Of a stretch of 64,000 nucleotides of DNA, positions 15,729 to 24,725 are shown in pieces. The DNA is from Cytobacillus suaedae (GTDB lineage Bacteria; Bacillota; Bacilli; Bacillales; Bacillaceae_L), in the NCBI GenBank assembly GCA_014960805.1, contig CP063163.1, positions 1,103,001-1,167,000 of the forward strand. Reading direction: 5' to 3'. Made by a program: the position numbers and the translations under genes. Below the pieces are notes generated by a model. That model searched no databases, was not told where the DNA came from, and saw only the letters and a program-made list of their open reading frames with translations. The first letter of the stretch is position 1. Every line of letters begins with the position of its first letter.

Positions 15729-16304
15729 ATGGAGAATTTAAAAGTAAATGAAATTTTAGATACAAAAGGCTTAGCATGTCCAATGCCGATTGTAAAAACG
15801 AAAAAAGCTATGAATAGCATAGAGCCTGGTCATGTTTTAGAGGTTCAAGCAACAGATAAAGGTTCTAAAGCGGATATTAAAGCATGGGCTGATAGCACTG
15901 GCCATCAATATTTAGGTACGCTTGAAGAAGGCAATATTCTAAAGCACTACTTAAGAAAGTCTTCTGGAGAAGAAAAGCTTGATAAAAAACATCCTAATGT
16001 AGTCAATAATGATGAGTTAGCACAAAAATTAAATAATGAAATTGTTGTGTTAGACGTGAGGGAAGCAGCTGAGTATGCATTTAATCATATTCCAAACGCC
16101 ATCTCAATTCCTTTAGGTGAGTTAGACAATCGATTAAACGATTTAAATAAAAATGATGAAATCTATGTAATTTGTCGTACAGGAAGCCGTAGTGATTTTG
16201 CTGCGCAAAAACTAGCTGAGAATGGATTTAGTAACGTATTTAATGTTGTTCCAGGTATGAGTCAATGGTCTGGGGCTACAGAAAGTGTAAATAAATTTTT
16301 TTAA
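15729..16304 (+). CDS. yrkF: TusA-rhodanese fusion sulfurtransferase
   Basis: The 191-residue protein joins a TusA domain (residues about 8-75, with GLACPMPIVKTKKAM) to a rhodanese domain (about 95-185, active loop CRTGSRS). Fusion of donor and carrier in one chain lets sulfur pass directly between them. The same fusion is found in YrkF of B. subtilis. A GGAGG site precedes the ATG. Both catalytic cysteines are present. Confidence 0.9.
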   Translation: MENLKVNEILDTKGLACPMPIVKTKKAMNSIEPGHVLEVQATDKGSKADIKAWADSTGHQYLGTLEEGNILKHYLRKSSGEEKLDKKHPNVVNNDELAQKLNNEIVVLDVREAAEYAFNHIPNAISIPLGELDNRLNDLNKNDEIYVICRTGSRSDFAAQKLAENGFSNVFNVVPGMSQWSGATESVNKFF

Positions 16305-16328
16305 ATTAAAATATACCACAGGGGGTAA
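16296..16328 (+). promoter_or_regulatory. CstR-type operator 5 with T7 tract
   Basis: ATACCACAGGGGGTAA (16313-16328) follows T7 (16296-16302), seven bases and AATATACC, immediately before the dioxygenase gene. The GGGGG of the operator half-site doubles as the ribosome binding site. Confidence 0.7.
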
Positions 16329-16334
16329 TTAAAG

Positions 16335-17462
16335 ATGACTGTTAATGCTATGACTTCAAAAGAGGTAACGAAAAAAGTAATTAATAAAGAAGCACTATTT
16401 ATTTTAGATGTTCGCAACGATAGTGATTTTCAAGACTGGAAGATTGAAGGAGCAAACTTTAAGTATTTAAATGTACCTTATTTTGATTTGCTTGAAGGTG
16501 TTGAAGATATTCTTGATAAAATTCCAACTGACAAGGAAATACTTGTTGTTTGTGCAAAAGAAGGATCTTCTATCTTTGTAGCAGAGATGCTTGCTGAAGC
16601 TGGGCGTACTGTTTCTTATTTAGAAGGTGGTATGAAAGCTTGGAGTGAATACCTAGAGCCAGTAAAAGTTGGGGACTTAAAAGATGGTGGCGAAATTTTT
16701 CAATTCGTACGTATTGGCAAAGGTTGTCTATCATACATGGTCGTTTCAAACGGTGAGGCTGCAATTATTGATGCAACACGTATGACTGATGTATACCTTG
16801 ATTTTGCTGAAAGTATTGGAGCGAAAATCACTCACATTTTTGATACTCACCTTCATGCAGATCACATTTCTGGAGGGCGTAAAATTGCTGAGAAAACAAA
16901 TGCAACGTATTGGCTACCTCCAAAGGATGCAGAAGAAGTAACGTTCGAATACCAAGCGTTAGAAGGCGGAAATGTGGTAACAATCGGTAATACAGCGATT
17001 GACATTCATGCATTGTATTCACCGGGACACACAATTGGATCTACTTCATTTGTTGTTGATTCAGCATTCCTACTTTCAGGAGATATCTTATTTATTGATT
17101 CAATTGGGAGACCAGACCTAGCTGGGATGGCTGAAGATTGGGTTGGAGACTTACGTGAAAGCTTATACAAACGTTACAGAGAATTATCAGAGGAATTAGT
17201 TGTTCTTCCAGCACACTTTATGATCATCGAAGAGCTAAATGAGGACGGAAGTGTTGCAGAAAAATTAGGTACTCTTTTTGCAAATAATCATGGATTAAAC
17301 ATTGAAGACGAAAACGAATTTAGAAAATTAGTGACAGAAAATCTACCGCCACAACCAAATGCATATCAAGAAATTCGTGAAACAAACATGGGGAAAATTA
17401 CTCCAGATGATGAAAAACAACGTGAAATGGAAATCGGACCAAACCGTTGTGCGGTACGTTAA
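16335..17462 (+). CDS. yrkH: Rhodanese-MBL persulfide dioxygenase fusion (YrkH/CstB-like)
   Basis: The 375-residue protein starts with a rhodanese domain (about 1-110, cysteine in VVCAKEGSS). It continues with an ETHE1-like metallo-beta-lactamase domain whose iron ligands are visible as THLHADH, SPGHT, LSGD and LPAH. Such enzymes oxidise glutathione- or low-thiol persulfides to sulfite or thiosulfate. The domain order (rhodanese first) differs from staphylococcal CstB and matches B. subtilis YrkH. The sulfite product fits the TauE/SafE exporter two genes downstream. Confidence 0.88.
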   Translation: MTVNAMTSKEVTKKVINKEALFILDVRNDSDFQDWKIEGANFKYLNVPYFDLLEGVEDILDKIPTDKEILVVCAKEGSSIFVAEMLAEAGRTVSYLEGGMKAWSEYLEPVKVGDLKDGGEIFQFVRIGKGCLSYMVVSNGEAAIIDATRMTDVYLDFAESIGAKITHIFDTHLHADHISGGRKIAEKTNATYWLPPKDAEEVTFEYQALEGGNVVTIGNTAIDIHALYSPGHTIGSTSFVVDSAFLLSGDILFIDSIGRPDLAGMAEDWVGDLRESLYKRYRELSEELVVLPAHFMIIEELNEDGSVAEKLGTLFANNHGLNIEDENEFRKLVTENLPPQPNAYQEIRETNMGKITPDDEKQREMEIGPNRCAVR

Positions 17463-17490
17463 GTTTCTAAACTAGAGGAGGAATTACAAA

Positions 17491-17718
17491 ATGGAAGCAA
17501 ACAAAGTATTAGACGCGAAAGGATTGGCATGTCCAATGCCTATCGTTAAAACAAAAAAGGCAATGAACGAACTTGAATCTGGTCAAGTGCTAGAAATTCA
17601 TGCAACTGATAAAGGTGCAAAAAATGATTTAACTGCCTGGGCTAAATCGGGTGGTCATGAGTTAATTAAACATCAAGAAGATGCAGATGTTTTAAAGTTT
17701 TGGATTAGAAAAGGTTGA
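17491..17718 (+). CDS. yrkI: TusA-family sulfur carrier (third TusA domain)
   Basis: The 75-residue TusA domain has the motif GLACPMPIVKTKKAM and is nearly the same as the protein encoded at 14192, which implies duplication within the operon. A GAGGAGG site precedes it. No CstR-type operator lies in the 28 bases before it, so it should be co-transcribed with the dioxygenase gene. Confidence 0.92.
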   Translation: MEANKVLDAKGLACPMPIVKTKKAMNELESGQVLEIHATDKGAKNDLTAWAKSGGHELIKHQEDADVLKFWIRKG

Positions 17719-17723
17719 AAAAT

Positions 17724-17752
17724 AAGGGAACCAGTATAGGTTCCCTTTTATA
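17724..17752 (+). terminator. Hairpin between yrkI and yrkJ
   Basis: AAGGGAACC pairs with GGTTCCCTT and is followed by TTT. The exporter gene starts just after it, so this may be partial termination or an mRNA-end stabiliser. Confidence 0.65.
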
Positions 17753-17765
17753 AGGGGGATTTACG

Positions 17766-18542
17766 ATGGATTTTGCCTTTATAATTACGATTTTCCTAAT
17801 TGGTTTCATCGGTTCATATATTTCAGGAATGCTAGGTATTGGTGGTTCGATTATTAAATACCCAATGCTACTATATATTCCACCAATGCTCGGAGTGGCC
17901 GCATTCACAGCACATGAAGTATCAGGGATTAGTGCGATACAAGTATTTTTTGCAACAATTGGTGGTGTGTGGGCCTACCGAAAAGGTGGCTACTTAAATA
18001 AGACACTCATTATTTATATGGGAAGCAGTATATTAATAGGTAGTTTTGTTGGTGGATATGGATCTAAGCTTATGTCAGAGGGTGGTATAAATCTTATCTA
18101 TGGAATCTTAGCATTAATAGCCGCGGTGATGATGTTTATTCCTAAAAAGGGGATTGACGATATTCCTTTTGATCAAGTTACATTTAATAAGTGGCTTGCT
18201 GCAGCACTAGCTTTAATTGTTGGGGTCGGAGCAGGAATTGTTGGAGCAGCGGGAGCATTCTTACTTGTTCCAATTATGCTTGTAGTCTTAAAAATCCCAA
18301 CTCGAATGACGATTGCGTCTTCATTAGCGATTACATTTATCTCGTCTATTGGTGCAACGGTTGGTAAAATTACAACGGGGCAAATCGACTATTTCCCTGC
18401 ATTTATTATGATTATTGCTAGTTTAATTGCTTCACCTTTAGGAGCGATGGCTGGGAAAAAGGTAAATACAAAAGTCCTCCAAGTAATTTTAGCAGTGTTA
18501 ATCTTTGCAACAGCGGTTAAGATTTGGATGGATATTATTTAG
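17766..18542 (+). CDS. yrkJ: TauE/SafE family sulfite/anion exporter (YrkJ-like)
   Basis: The 258-residue membrane protein has about eight hydrophobic segments and the glycine-rich repeat typical of TauE/SafE proteins ([15 protein letters not shown] near residue 19 and its counterpart [16 protein letters not shown]). Family members export sulfite, sulfoacetate or related anions. As the last gene of the persulfide operon it probably removes the sulfite made by the dioxygenase. It corresponds to YrkJ. Confidence 0.88.
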   Translation: MDFAFIITIFLIGFIGSYISGMLGIGGSIIKYPMLLYIPPMLGVAAFTAHEVSGISAIQVFFATIGGVWAYRKGGYLNKTLIIYMGSSILIGSFVGGYGSKLMSEGGINLIYGILALIAAVMMFIPKKGIDDIPFDQVTFNKWLAAALALIVGVGAGIVGAAGAFLLVPIMLVVLKIPTRMTIASSLAITFISSIGATVGKITTGQIDYFPAFIMIIASLIASPLGAMAGKKVNTKVLQVILAVLIFATAVKIWMDII

Positions 18543-18551
18543 ATAAGAAGA

Positions 18552-18579
18552 GGCATTCATTAGGTGAATGTATTTTTTC
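18552..18579 (+). terminator. Terminator of the persulfide operon
   Basis: CATTCA pairs with TGAATG around a short loop, followed by six T. Confidence 0.65.
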
Positions 18580-18672
18580 TATAATTATATAATTCTACAG
18601 ACTATACATTCTCTCTTAAGGTTAAGCATAATATTTAGTAATAACCATGAAACTCTACCACTTTAAAGCATC

Positions 18673-18687
18673 GGGGGCCTGACCCCC
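18673..18687. repeat. GGGGCCTGACCCC-type element, short copy
   Basis: GGGGGCCTGACCCCC is a short palindromic core also found at 20955-21006 and 27615. The surrounding 18580-18722 has no gene. Confidence 0.6.
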
Positions 18688-18722
18688 AGTCCGTTAATGC
18701 GTTACTGAGTTAAATAAAATTC

Positions 18723-18752
18723 TTGACGTAAAACCAACTTATATTGTATGAT
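18723..18752 (+). promoter_or_regulatory. Promoter of the SAM-riboswitch operon
   Basis: TTGACG (18723-18728) and TATGAT (18747-18752) are 18 bases apart, 25 bases before the riboswitch. Confidence 0.7.
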
Positions 18753-18776
18753 TACTATGGATTAATTAATTGAATA

Positions 18777-18892
18777 TTCTTATCAAGAGAGGCAGAGGGA
18801 CTGGCCCTATGAAGCCCGGCAACCACTGAGTACATCAGTAAGGTGCCAATTCCAGCAGAACAGTAGGTTCTGAGAGATAGGGTAGAAGCAAT
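18777..18892 (+). promoter_or_regulatory. SAM-I (S-box) riboswitch
   Basis: The aptamer shows the S-box landmarks in order: CTTATCAAGAG at the P1/P2 side, AGGGACTGGCCC, GAAGCCCGGCAACC, AGGTGCCAATTCC and a closing GAGAGATAGG. SAM binding should favour the terminator that follows, so the downstream genes are on when methionine/SAM is low. This ties the monooxygenase and ATP-grasp genes to sulfur starvation. Confidence 0.95.
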
Positions 18893-18894
18893 TT

Positions 18895-18923
18895 AACTTC
18901 TTCGTATCGAAGAGGTTTTTTTA
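18895..18923 (+). terminator. Riboswitch-controlled terminator
   Basis: AACTTCTTCG pairs with CGAAGAGGTT and is followed by a T run. It is the expression platform of the SAM riboswitch. Confidence 0.88.
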
Positions 18924-18953
18924 TTTTTAGTAAGCTGAGGGGAGAAGAGAAGA

Positions 18954-20006
18954 ATGAGATATGGATTTTGGTTACCGATTTTTGGTGGATGGTTACGAAA
19001 TGTTGAAGATGAAAATATGCCAGCTACATTCGAGTACGCAAAAGAAGTTATCCAATCAGCAGAAGAGTGGGGGTATGATACAACTCTGATTGCTGAACTA
19101 TACTTAAATGATATTAAAGGGCCAGAGCGTGATTCTTTAGAAGCATGGTCAACAGCTGCAGCTTTAGCAGCTGTGACAAAGAAAATTGAAATCATGACGG
19201 CCATTCGACCTGGGTTTCATAATCCTGCAGTTGCAGCAAAGATGGCAGCAAACATTGATCAAATTAGTAATGGAAGATTTACATTAAATGTTGTATCGGC
19301 ATGGTGGGAAGAAGAGGCAAGACAATATGGTGGGGTTTTCACAGAGCATGATGAGCGATATGATCGAACAGAGGAATTTATAGATGTGCTAAAGGGATTA
19401 TGGACAGAAGAAGTATTTAACTATGAAGGAAACTTTTATTCTGTCAAAAATGCTGTTCTATCACCTAAGCCAGTTCAAAGACCAAACCCTATTCTTTATG
19501 CTGGTGGTGAAAGCCCTAGAGGCAAACAAACAATTACGAACAAGTGTGATGCGTATGTTATGCATGGGGGAACTGTTGAAGAAGTATCTGCTAAAATAAA
19601 TGATATGAAACAGAGAAGAGCACAAACTGGCAATGCACCTTTCCAGTCGTTTGGAATGGCTGCATACATCGTTTGTCGTGATACAGAGGAAGAGGCACAA
19701 GCAGAGCTAAATCGCATTACGGATGTAAAAGAATCAAGTGGCTATGCGGGGTATAATGACTTTGTTAGTAAATCACAGTTAGAACAACAAATTAAGCTTT
19801 ATGACTACTCTGTTTCTAATCGAGGGTTAAGACCTAATCTAATTGGTACTCCGGAACAGATTGCCCAAAAAATTATTGAATATGAAGAGGCTGGTGTGGA
19901 TTTGTTACTACTTCAATTTTCACCACAACTTGAAGAAATGGAACGCTTTTCAAAGCAAGTGATGCCATTAGTCGAAGCACTAAAAGAAGCCAAAGTACAG
20001 GAGTGA
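18954..20006 (+). CDS. LLM-class flavin-dependent monooxygenase (SsuD/SfnG type)
   Basis: The 350-residue protein is a luciferase-like TIM-barrel monooxygenase. Features are the N-terminal FWLPIFGGWLRN strand, the substrate/flavin region NVVSAWWEEEARQYG and the YAGGESPRGK phosphate-binding loop. Alkanesulfonate (SsuD) and dimethylsulfone (SfnG) monooxygenases have this layout and need FMNH2 from a partner reductase, which is not encoded nearby. SAM-riboswitch control supports a role in releasing sulfite from organosulfur compounds. The exact substrate is unknown. Confidence 0.85.
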   Translation: MRYGFWLPIFGGWLRNVEDENMPATFEYAKEVIQSAEEWGYDTTLIAELYLNDIKGPERDSLEAWSTAAALAAVTKKIEIMTAIRPGFHNPAVAAKMAANIDQISNGRFTLNVVSAWWEEEARQYGGVFTEHDERYDRTEEFIDVLKGLWTEEVFNYEGNFYSVKNAVLSPKPVQRPNPILYAGGESPRGKQTITNKCDAYVMHGGTVEEVSAKINDMKQRRAQTGNAPFQSFGMAAYIVCRDTEEEAQAELNRITDVKESSGYAGYNDFVSKSQLEQQIKLYDYSVSNRGLRPNLIGTPEQIAQKIIEYEEAGVDLLLLQFSPQLEEMERFSKQVMPLVEALKEAKVQE

Positions 20007-20014
20007 ATAATAAA

Positions 20015-20947
20015 ATGAGCAAAATCTACATCATACATGAAAACAGTGAATGGACCAAGCATTTAACAGCTAGGCTGGAAGAGTTAGAGCTTCCTTATGA
20101 AGAGTGGCACCTTGATCAAGGAGTCGTTAATTTATTTGAAGCACCACCTGAAGGGGTATTTTATAGTCGGATGAGTGCATCTGCTCATACGCGAGATCAT
20201 CGTTTTGCACCAGAATTAGCAGAGGCCGTGTTAGCTTGGCTTGAAAAGAATGAGAAAAAGGTTTTTAACGGAACACGAGCTTTAAGACTTGAGGTTAGTA
20301 AAGTTAATCAGTATATGGCATTAAATGCATGTGGAATTAAAACACCTAAAACGCTTGCAGCAGTTGGAAAAGAGCAGATTGTTGAAGCAGCAAAACAACT
20401 CGGAGCTGCTTCTTTTATCACTAAACACAATCGTGCAGGTAAGGGACTGGGTGTTCAATTGTTCCATTCCATCGAGGGTTTACAAGAGTATGTAAACAGT
20501 GCTGGGTTCGAGGAGCCTGTTGATGGGATTACATTGATACAAGAATATATTCTATCTCCTGAATCATATATTACTCGATGTGAATTTGTCGGAGGAAAGT
20601 TTGTCTACGCAGTTCAGGTTGATACATCAGAGGGATTTGAATTATGTCCTGCAGATGCATGTCAGATCGGCGATTTATTCTGTCCGGTTGGAGAAGAAGT
20701 AACTGAAAAACCAAAATTTAAAATTATTGAAGGCTTCAATGACCCAATCATTGAGAAATATGAATTGTTCCTTCAAGAAAACAAAATTGCCGTTGCTGGC
20801 ATTGAATTCATCCGAAATGCAGCAGGTGAAATTTTCACTTATGATGTGAATACAAATACGAACTACAACTCTGATGCTGAAAAGGTAGCGGGGAAATTCG
20901 GAATGCTTGAAGTAGCGAAGTTTTTAGGAAAAGAATTACAAAAATAA
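20015..20947 (+). CDS. ATP-grasp (RimK-like) ligase paired with the monooxygenase
   Basis: This protein of about 310 residues has an ATP-grasp fold: an N-terminal pre-ATP domain (IYIIHENSEWTKHL), the central NRAGKGLGVQLF ATP-binding loop and the metal-binding C-terminal DVNTNTNYNS. Such ligases join a carboxylate to an amine or thiol through an acyl phosphate. AGGAG lies in the end of the monooxygenase gene; I chose ATG 20015, and GTG 20003 is the alternative. Translational linkage and the shared riboswitch suggest it processes or conjugates a sulfur compound, but no substrate can be named. Confidence 0.75.
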   Translation: MSKIYIIHENSEWTKHLTARLEELELPYEEWHLDQGVVNLFEAPPEGVFYSRMSASAHTRDHRFAPELAEAVLAWLEKNEKKVFNGTRALRLEVSKVNQYMALNACGIKTPKTLAAVGKEQIVEAAKQLGAASFITKHNRAGKGLGVQLFHSIEGLQEYVNSAGFEEPVDGITLIQEYILSPESYITRCEFVGGKFVYAVQVDTSEGFELCPADACQIGDLFCPVGEEVTEKPKFKIIEGFNDPIIEKYELFLQENKIAVAGIEFIRNAAGEIFTYDVNTNTNYNSDAEKVAGKFGMLEVAKFLGKELQK

Positions 20948-20954
20948 GTCAAGT

Positions 20955-21006
20955 GGGGCCTGACCCCCGGTGCGCTAAAGCTTTAAAGCGCCGGGGGTCA
21001 GGCCCC
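20955..21006. terminator. Long palindrome, bidirectional terminator/repeat
   Basis: Two 26-base arms (20955-20980 and 20981-21006) pair almost completely. The outer part is GGGGCCTGACCCCCGG with CCGGGGGTCAGGCCCC. It sits between convergent genes, so it should stop transcription both ways. Its core recurs at 18673 and 27615. Confidence 0.75.
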
Positions 21007-21012
21007 TTCAAT

Positions 21013-22134
21013 TTAGTTTGATGTTTCGTATACGACCCAGTTTGAGTCGGTGATTTTTGCTGAGAGGCCGATGATTTTGTTTTTAACTCTTGCAGCCTCT
21101 TCACCGGTTAGCGGGATTGGCTGATAATTGTTTCGTGATGTAACTGATGAAATTCTAAATGGTATCACTTGAATTTGCTTATCATCCAATAGCTCTCCAT
21201 CTTGTAAGTGGAAGGTTTGTTGGAATACGAATGTGTCTTTATCACTTGGGTTTCGGTTTCCACCAAACATAAAGTTGCCTAAACTATATACGATAAATTT
21301 ATTATTGTACTCCTCAATTCCTTGAACAACATGTGGGTGATGACCTAGCACTAAGTCTGCACCGCTATCAATGGTAAATCGGCCTAATGATTTTTGTGTA
21401 GAGTTCGGGACATATGCTCGTTCTTCACCCCAATGAAAATGTACGATGATGACTTTAACATCCTGTTCACGTAGGGTTTGAATGTCCTCTTGAATTTGCT
21501 TACGAATGGTACTGTTATCAGACCATCCGTTATAGCCAAGAGCTCCAACTTTTATATCTTTAATCGTAGAGATATGAATATGATTATTTCCAAAGAAGCC
21601 AATATTTTTATTTTTAAGAACATCAATCGTATCTTGGTACCCTTTTTGCAAATAATCGTACGTATGATTGTTTGCTAGGTTAACAGCTTCAATGCTTCCT
21701 AGAGTTAAAATATCTGCATAAGAAGGATCTCCTTTAAAACGAAACTTCTTTTCTGCTTTTTGTGTAGACGTAGTGAGAGTTGTTTCAAGATTTACAGTTG
21801 TGAAATCATCTTTTTCAAAGATAGGTCGTATGTGCTCTACAAAGAAGGCAAGGCCATTCATATCTGCCTCATGGTTGAACGTACCTTTATAACCAAAGCT
21901 ATCATCACTTCCGATGGTAACATCCCCAGCAGCACTTACTGTTATTTCCGTAATAGGTGGTGGTTCTGGAACCTGCTTATGGTTTTCAGTAGCCAGGGCA
22001 ACAGAACGTGATGGGTGATCCTGGACCACTCTTTCTATTGTCTCAGTACTTCCCAGCATTGGGAGTGAAGTGCTCATTATATTGGAACAACCAGCTAACA
22101 TTAGCATGCAAAATATTGTTAATAGTACCCTCAT
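21013..22134 (-). CDS. CapA-family (poly-gamma-glutamate synthesis-like) lipoprotein
   Basis: The 373-residue protein has a lipoprotein signal (lipobox MLAGC) and a CapA-type metallophosphatase domain from about residue 60. Characteristic pieces are AAGDVTIG, NLETTLT, LANNHTYDY, HFHWGEE, GADLVLGHHPHVVQG and SLGNFMFGG. CapA-like proteins help capsule or polymer assembly at the cell surface, but no capB/C genes are nearby, so a different surface role is possible. The ORF is single and ends next to the long palindrome. Confidence 0.85.
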   Translation of the reverse strand: MRVLLTIFCMLMLAGCSNIMSTSLPMLGSTETIERVVQDHPSRSVALATENHKQVPEPPPITEITVSAAGDVTIGSDDSFGYKGTFNHEADMNGLAFFVEHIRPIFEKDDFTTVNLETTLTTSTQKAEKKFRFKGDPSYADILTLGSIEAVNLANNHTYDYLQKGYQDTIDVLKNKNIGFFGNNHIHISTIKDIKVGALGYNGWSDNSTIRKQIQEDIQTLREQDVKVIIVHFHWGEERAYVPNSTQKSLGRFTIDSGADLVLGHHPHVVQGIEEYNNKFIVYSLGNFMFGGNRNPSDKDTFVFQQTFHLQDGELLDDKQIQVIPFRISSVTSRNNYQPIPLTGEEAARVKNKIIGLSAKITDSNWVVYETSN

Positions 22135-22384
22135 TATGATTCCTCTCCTACGCTAGAATAGCCTATACATCGTTCTCATTGTATGTTCAAAATGACAAAA
22201 TATGAAAGATTACTACTATAATACTATGTTCGTTATATAGAAATCTTCAACATGACAAAGGTTGTCAAAACAATCTAATAAACTACAAAAAGTGTAACAG
22301 GATAGAAAATATTCACTAAAACCCCCATATTTCAGAGGTTTTTGTCGAAGGATATATTGTTTGTTCAACAAGGGAGGCATACAT

Positions 22385-22711
22385 ATGATTTTTAAAAAAG
22401 TATACGGTATTCAGCTCTGGAAGCTGAATTTGAGGTTTAAAAGGCTAGGTTTATCAAGAGGCTGGGTGGAAGAAATTAAAAATGGGGTTATTCATTTCGA
22501 TTTAGATCCTATAGAAACAGACAAATATTTAAGTCCTGAGGTACAGGATGAAATCAATGAGATAATTAATGAGCTAGAAGGCGTTGAGACGTTTAGATTA
22601 TGTATTTTTAAAGAATGTAAGATTCAATATAAAGAACAGCTTACACACAATGCATTATCTCGTTGGATCGAGATTTCTATAATAGAGGATAAACAAAAGT
22701 TAATTTCATAA
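22385..22711 (+). CDS. Hypothetical protein, 108 residues
   Basis: I do not recognise this protein. ATG 22385 is chosen because GGGAGG lies seven bases before it; an upstream ATG at 22361 lacks a site. It is soluble, with an acidic middle (FDLDPIETDKYLSPEVQDE), two cysteines and no repeats. It has its own terminator and faces the Mrr-like gene tail-to-tail. Confidence 0.6.
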   Translation: MIFKKVYGIQLWKLNLRFKRLGLSRGWVEEIKNGVIHFDLDPIETDKYLSPEVQDEINEIINELEGVETFRLCIFKECKIQYKEQLTHNALSRWIEISIIEDKQKLIS

Positions 22712-22719
22712 AAAAGGTA

Positions 22720-22751
22720 AGAGCCTTCTCTAAGGAGTAAGAAGGCTCTTT
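22720..22751. terminator. Bidirectional terminator
   Basis: AGAGCCTTCT pairs with AGAAGGCTCT, with T-rich sequence on one side and A-rich on the other, between convergent genes. Confidence 0.8.
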
Positions 22752-22754
22752 GTT

Positions 22755-23363
22755 TTAGGCTAATTCTGGCGTAGATTTAATGGAACTAATTTTTGTGTTC
22801 TTTTCTTCTAATCCTAACATCCAATATTCTACTAGTTGCGTTCCTTTGATTAATTCAATATTCAGTTCGTCAGCATACGTTTTCGCCTTGTCTGTAAAAT
22901 CTCCAGTTGTTACAATGTATCCACCTTTGGCATCCTTTTTAATCATTTGGGAATGGAGGATTGCAATAGCCTCAAAGCCAAGGTCTTTTTCTAAACATTT
23001 AACCTGTCCTATGTATAAGCCATCCTCTCGGTCATGTTCCAAATTTATCCCTTCATCAGAAGGGGGGCTAATAAATACGGTTCCACCATAATATCCTTCA
23101 ATCACATTCATCACGAATAGTTCAAACTCGAGTGGGTCCTGCCTAATAAATAGACTCGAAATGGTTTGGTTTGCTTCTTCAGGAGTTGCTTTTCTAAAGC
23201 GATAGTATAGCCCCATTGCTAATGTTTTTTTAATATCACTACTTGTATTAATAGAGTCTGTAATAATTGATCGCAATTTATCATTTTCTTTTTTACGTCG
23301 TATTACATCAAAAGCTGCTAACACTAATAAAATTGCACTCATAACTGAGATAAATGTATTCAT
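22755..23363 (-). CDS. Membrane-anchored Mrr/type IV restriction endonuclease-like protein
   Basis: The product of about 202 residues starts with one membrane helix (TFISVMSAILLVLAAFDVI), then a linker, then a PD-(D/E)xK nuclease-like domain. That domain shows DPLEFELFVMNVIEGYYGG, a DEGIN acidic turn and IGQVKC (the QxK of Mrr-type enzymes). It ends with a GGYIVTTGDFTDKA strand, also typical of Mrr. Start 23363 is chosen for the AAGGAG site 10 bases upstream. No methylase is nearby, so it is not an obvious restriction-modification pair. DNA or RNA cleavage at the membrane is inferred. Confidence 0.65.
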   Translation of the reverse strand: MNTFISVMSAILLVLAAFDVIRRKKENDKLRSIITDSINTSSDIKKTLAMGLYYRFRKATPEEANQTISSLFIRQDPLEFELFVMNVIEGYYGGTVFISPPSDEGINLEHDREDGLYIGQVKCLEKDLGFEAIAILHSQMIKKDAKGGYIVTTGDFTDKAKTYADELNIELIKGTQLVEYWMLGLEEKNTKISSIKSTPELA

Positions 23364-23423
23364 GTAATTATCACTCCTTCTCCTCATTTTAGACGAAGGG
23401 GAAGGGATTTAATCTTTTGAACA

Positions 23424-23455
23424 TAAAAAAGTGGCACCCCAAAAGGGATACCACC
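23424..23455 (-). terminator. Terminator downstream of the subtilisin gene
   Basis: On the minus strand GTGGTATCCC pairs with GGGGTGCCAC (one mismatch) and is followed by six T. Confidence 0.7.
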
Positions 23456-23463
23456 TATCATCG

Positions 23464-23590
23464 TCCAGCTCCAGCGCCTAGCCCCTCGAGGTCAAATAAC
23501 CTGCGACATAAAAGATAGAAGTGCAGACTTTTTATATCACAGAACATTTGCTTGTCGGGGCTGATCAAGGCGCTTACGCTTTTGTTCTTA
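23464..23590. repeat. Bacillaceae repeat with AGCGCC...GGCGCT ends
   Basis: This element of about 125 bp runs from CCAGCTCCAGCGCCTAGCCCC to GGGGCTGATCAAGGCGCTTA. Its ends are complementary, so it can fold into one hairpin. It resembles a multi-copy repeat I know from Bacillus intergenic regions. It is the only copy I see in this window. Confidence 0.7.
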
Positions 23591-23591
23591 C

Positions 23592-24725
23592 TTATTGTAG
23601 AGCAGCAAGTACATTAATAACTCCGTTTCCATAGTAGAATGAGTCACCAAGTGGTGTTGCTGTATTTTTTAAACGGTCACGTACCTCAACATTTGTTAAT
23701 GAAGGGTACTTTGCAAGAATTAATGCAGCAGCCCCTGCCACGTGTGGAGCAGCCATTGAAGTCCCGTTGTAAGAATCATAGCTATTTCCAGGTACAGAGC
23801 TAAGAATATTCACACCTGGTGCCATTACTTCTAATTCACTTCCAACACTTGAGAAAGAAGCTCTGTTATTACTAGAATCAACAGCTCCAACTGCAATTAC
23901 TGAAGCATATTTAGCTGGGTAGCCGATTGTATTACGTTTACCTTTAGATCCACTATTTCCTGCAGCAGCTACTACCACAATACCGCTGTTATAAGCAAGG
24001 TCACAAGCCTGTTGTAATGTCGTAGAACCAGAACTTGCTCCTAAACTCATGTTAATAACATCCATACCATTTTCTACTGCCCATTCAATCCCTTGAACAA
24101 TCCCACTAAAAGATCCACTACCAGAGCTATCTAATACCTTAACAGCATAAAGGTCAGCAGCTGGTGCAACACCTAATACGCCTAACGTGTTATTTAAACC
24201 TGCAACTGTTCCAGCCACATGTGTACCATGGCCGTTACCATCTTCTAATGCATTAGGCTCACCTGAAATAAAGCTTGCACCACCAAGGACGTTAAGGTCT
24301 TCGTGGTTACCATCAATTCCTGTATCTAAAATGGCTACTTTAACACCACTTCCAGTTACACCACTAGCTTGAACTGTATCTGCTTCAATGTGTGGAATTC
24401 CCCACGGTGTTGTTTGACCTATTGCTTCCACTTTTAAGTCTTCTTCAACGAAGGCAATGTTCGGATTTTTACTTTCTAATGCCAAAGCCGCTCTTTCAGA
24501 AAGTTTTGCATGAACTACATTTAAGTATTTGAATTGGTGTTTAACTTGGCCACCAAGGCCTCTTATGTCCTTTAACTCATCCTCTGAAACTTTTGCGTTA
24601 AAACCAATTAAGTAATCTTTTGGAGCGTTATCGTTTTGTGCACTTACTGGTGCTACACTTCCAAATAACATTCCAAATGCTAGTATAAAGCTAAATAACA
24701 CACCAAACATCTTTCTGTTCCCCAT
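23592..24725 (-). CDS. Secreted subtilisin-family alkaline protease (S8)
   Basis: The 377-residue pre-pro-protein has a Sec signal (cleavage likely after APVSA, about residue 29). An I9-type propeptide runs to about residue 103, and the mature enzyme starts near [10 protein letters not shown]. The catalytic triad is Asp134 (AILDTGID), His166 (NGHGTHVAG) and Ser323 (NGTSMAAPH). Length and layout match AprE/alkaline protease. It is transcribed away from an NprR-like regulator, and the shared upstream region carries four TTGGGAAAAT sites, so peptide-dependent control of this protease is likely. Confidence 0.93.
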   Translation of the reverse strand: MGNRKMFGVLFSFILAFGMLFGSVAPVSAQNDNAPKDYLIGFNAKVSEDELKDIRGLGGQVKHQFKYLNVVHAKLSERAALALESKNPNIAFVEEDLKVEAIGQTTPWGIPHIEADTVQASGVTGSGVKVAILDTGIDGNHEDLNVLGGASFISGEPNALEDGNGHGTHVAGTVAGLNNTLGVLGVAPAADLYAVKVLDSSGSGSFSGIVQGIEWAVENGMDVINMSLGASSGSTTLQQACDLAYNSGIVVVAAAGNSGSKGKRNTIGYPAKYASVIAVGAVDSSNNRASFSSVGSELEVMAPGVNILSSVPGNSYDSYNGTSMAAPHVAGAAALILAKYPSLTNVEVRDRLKNTATPLGDSFYYGNGVINVLAALQ

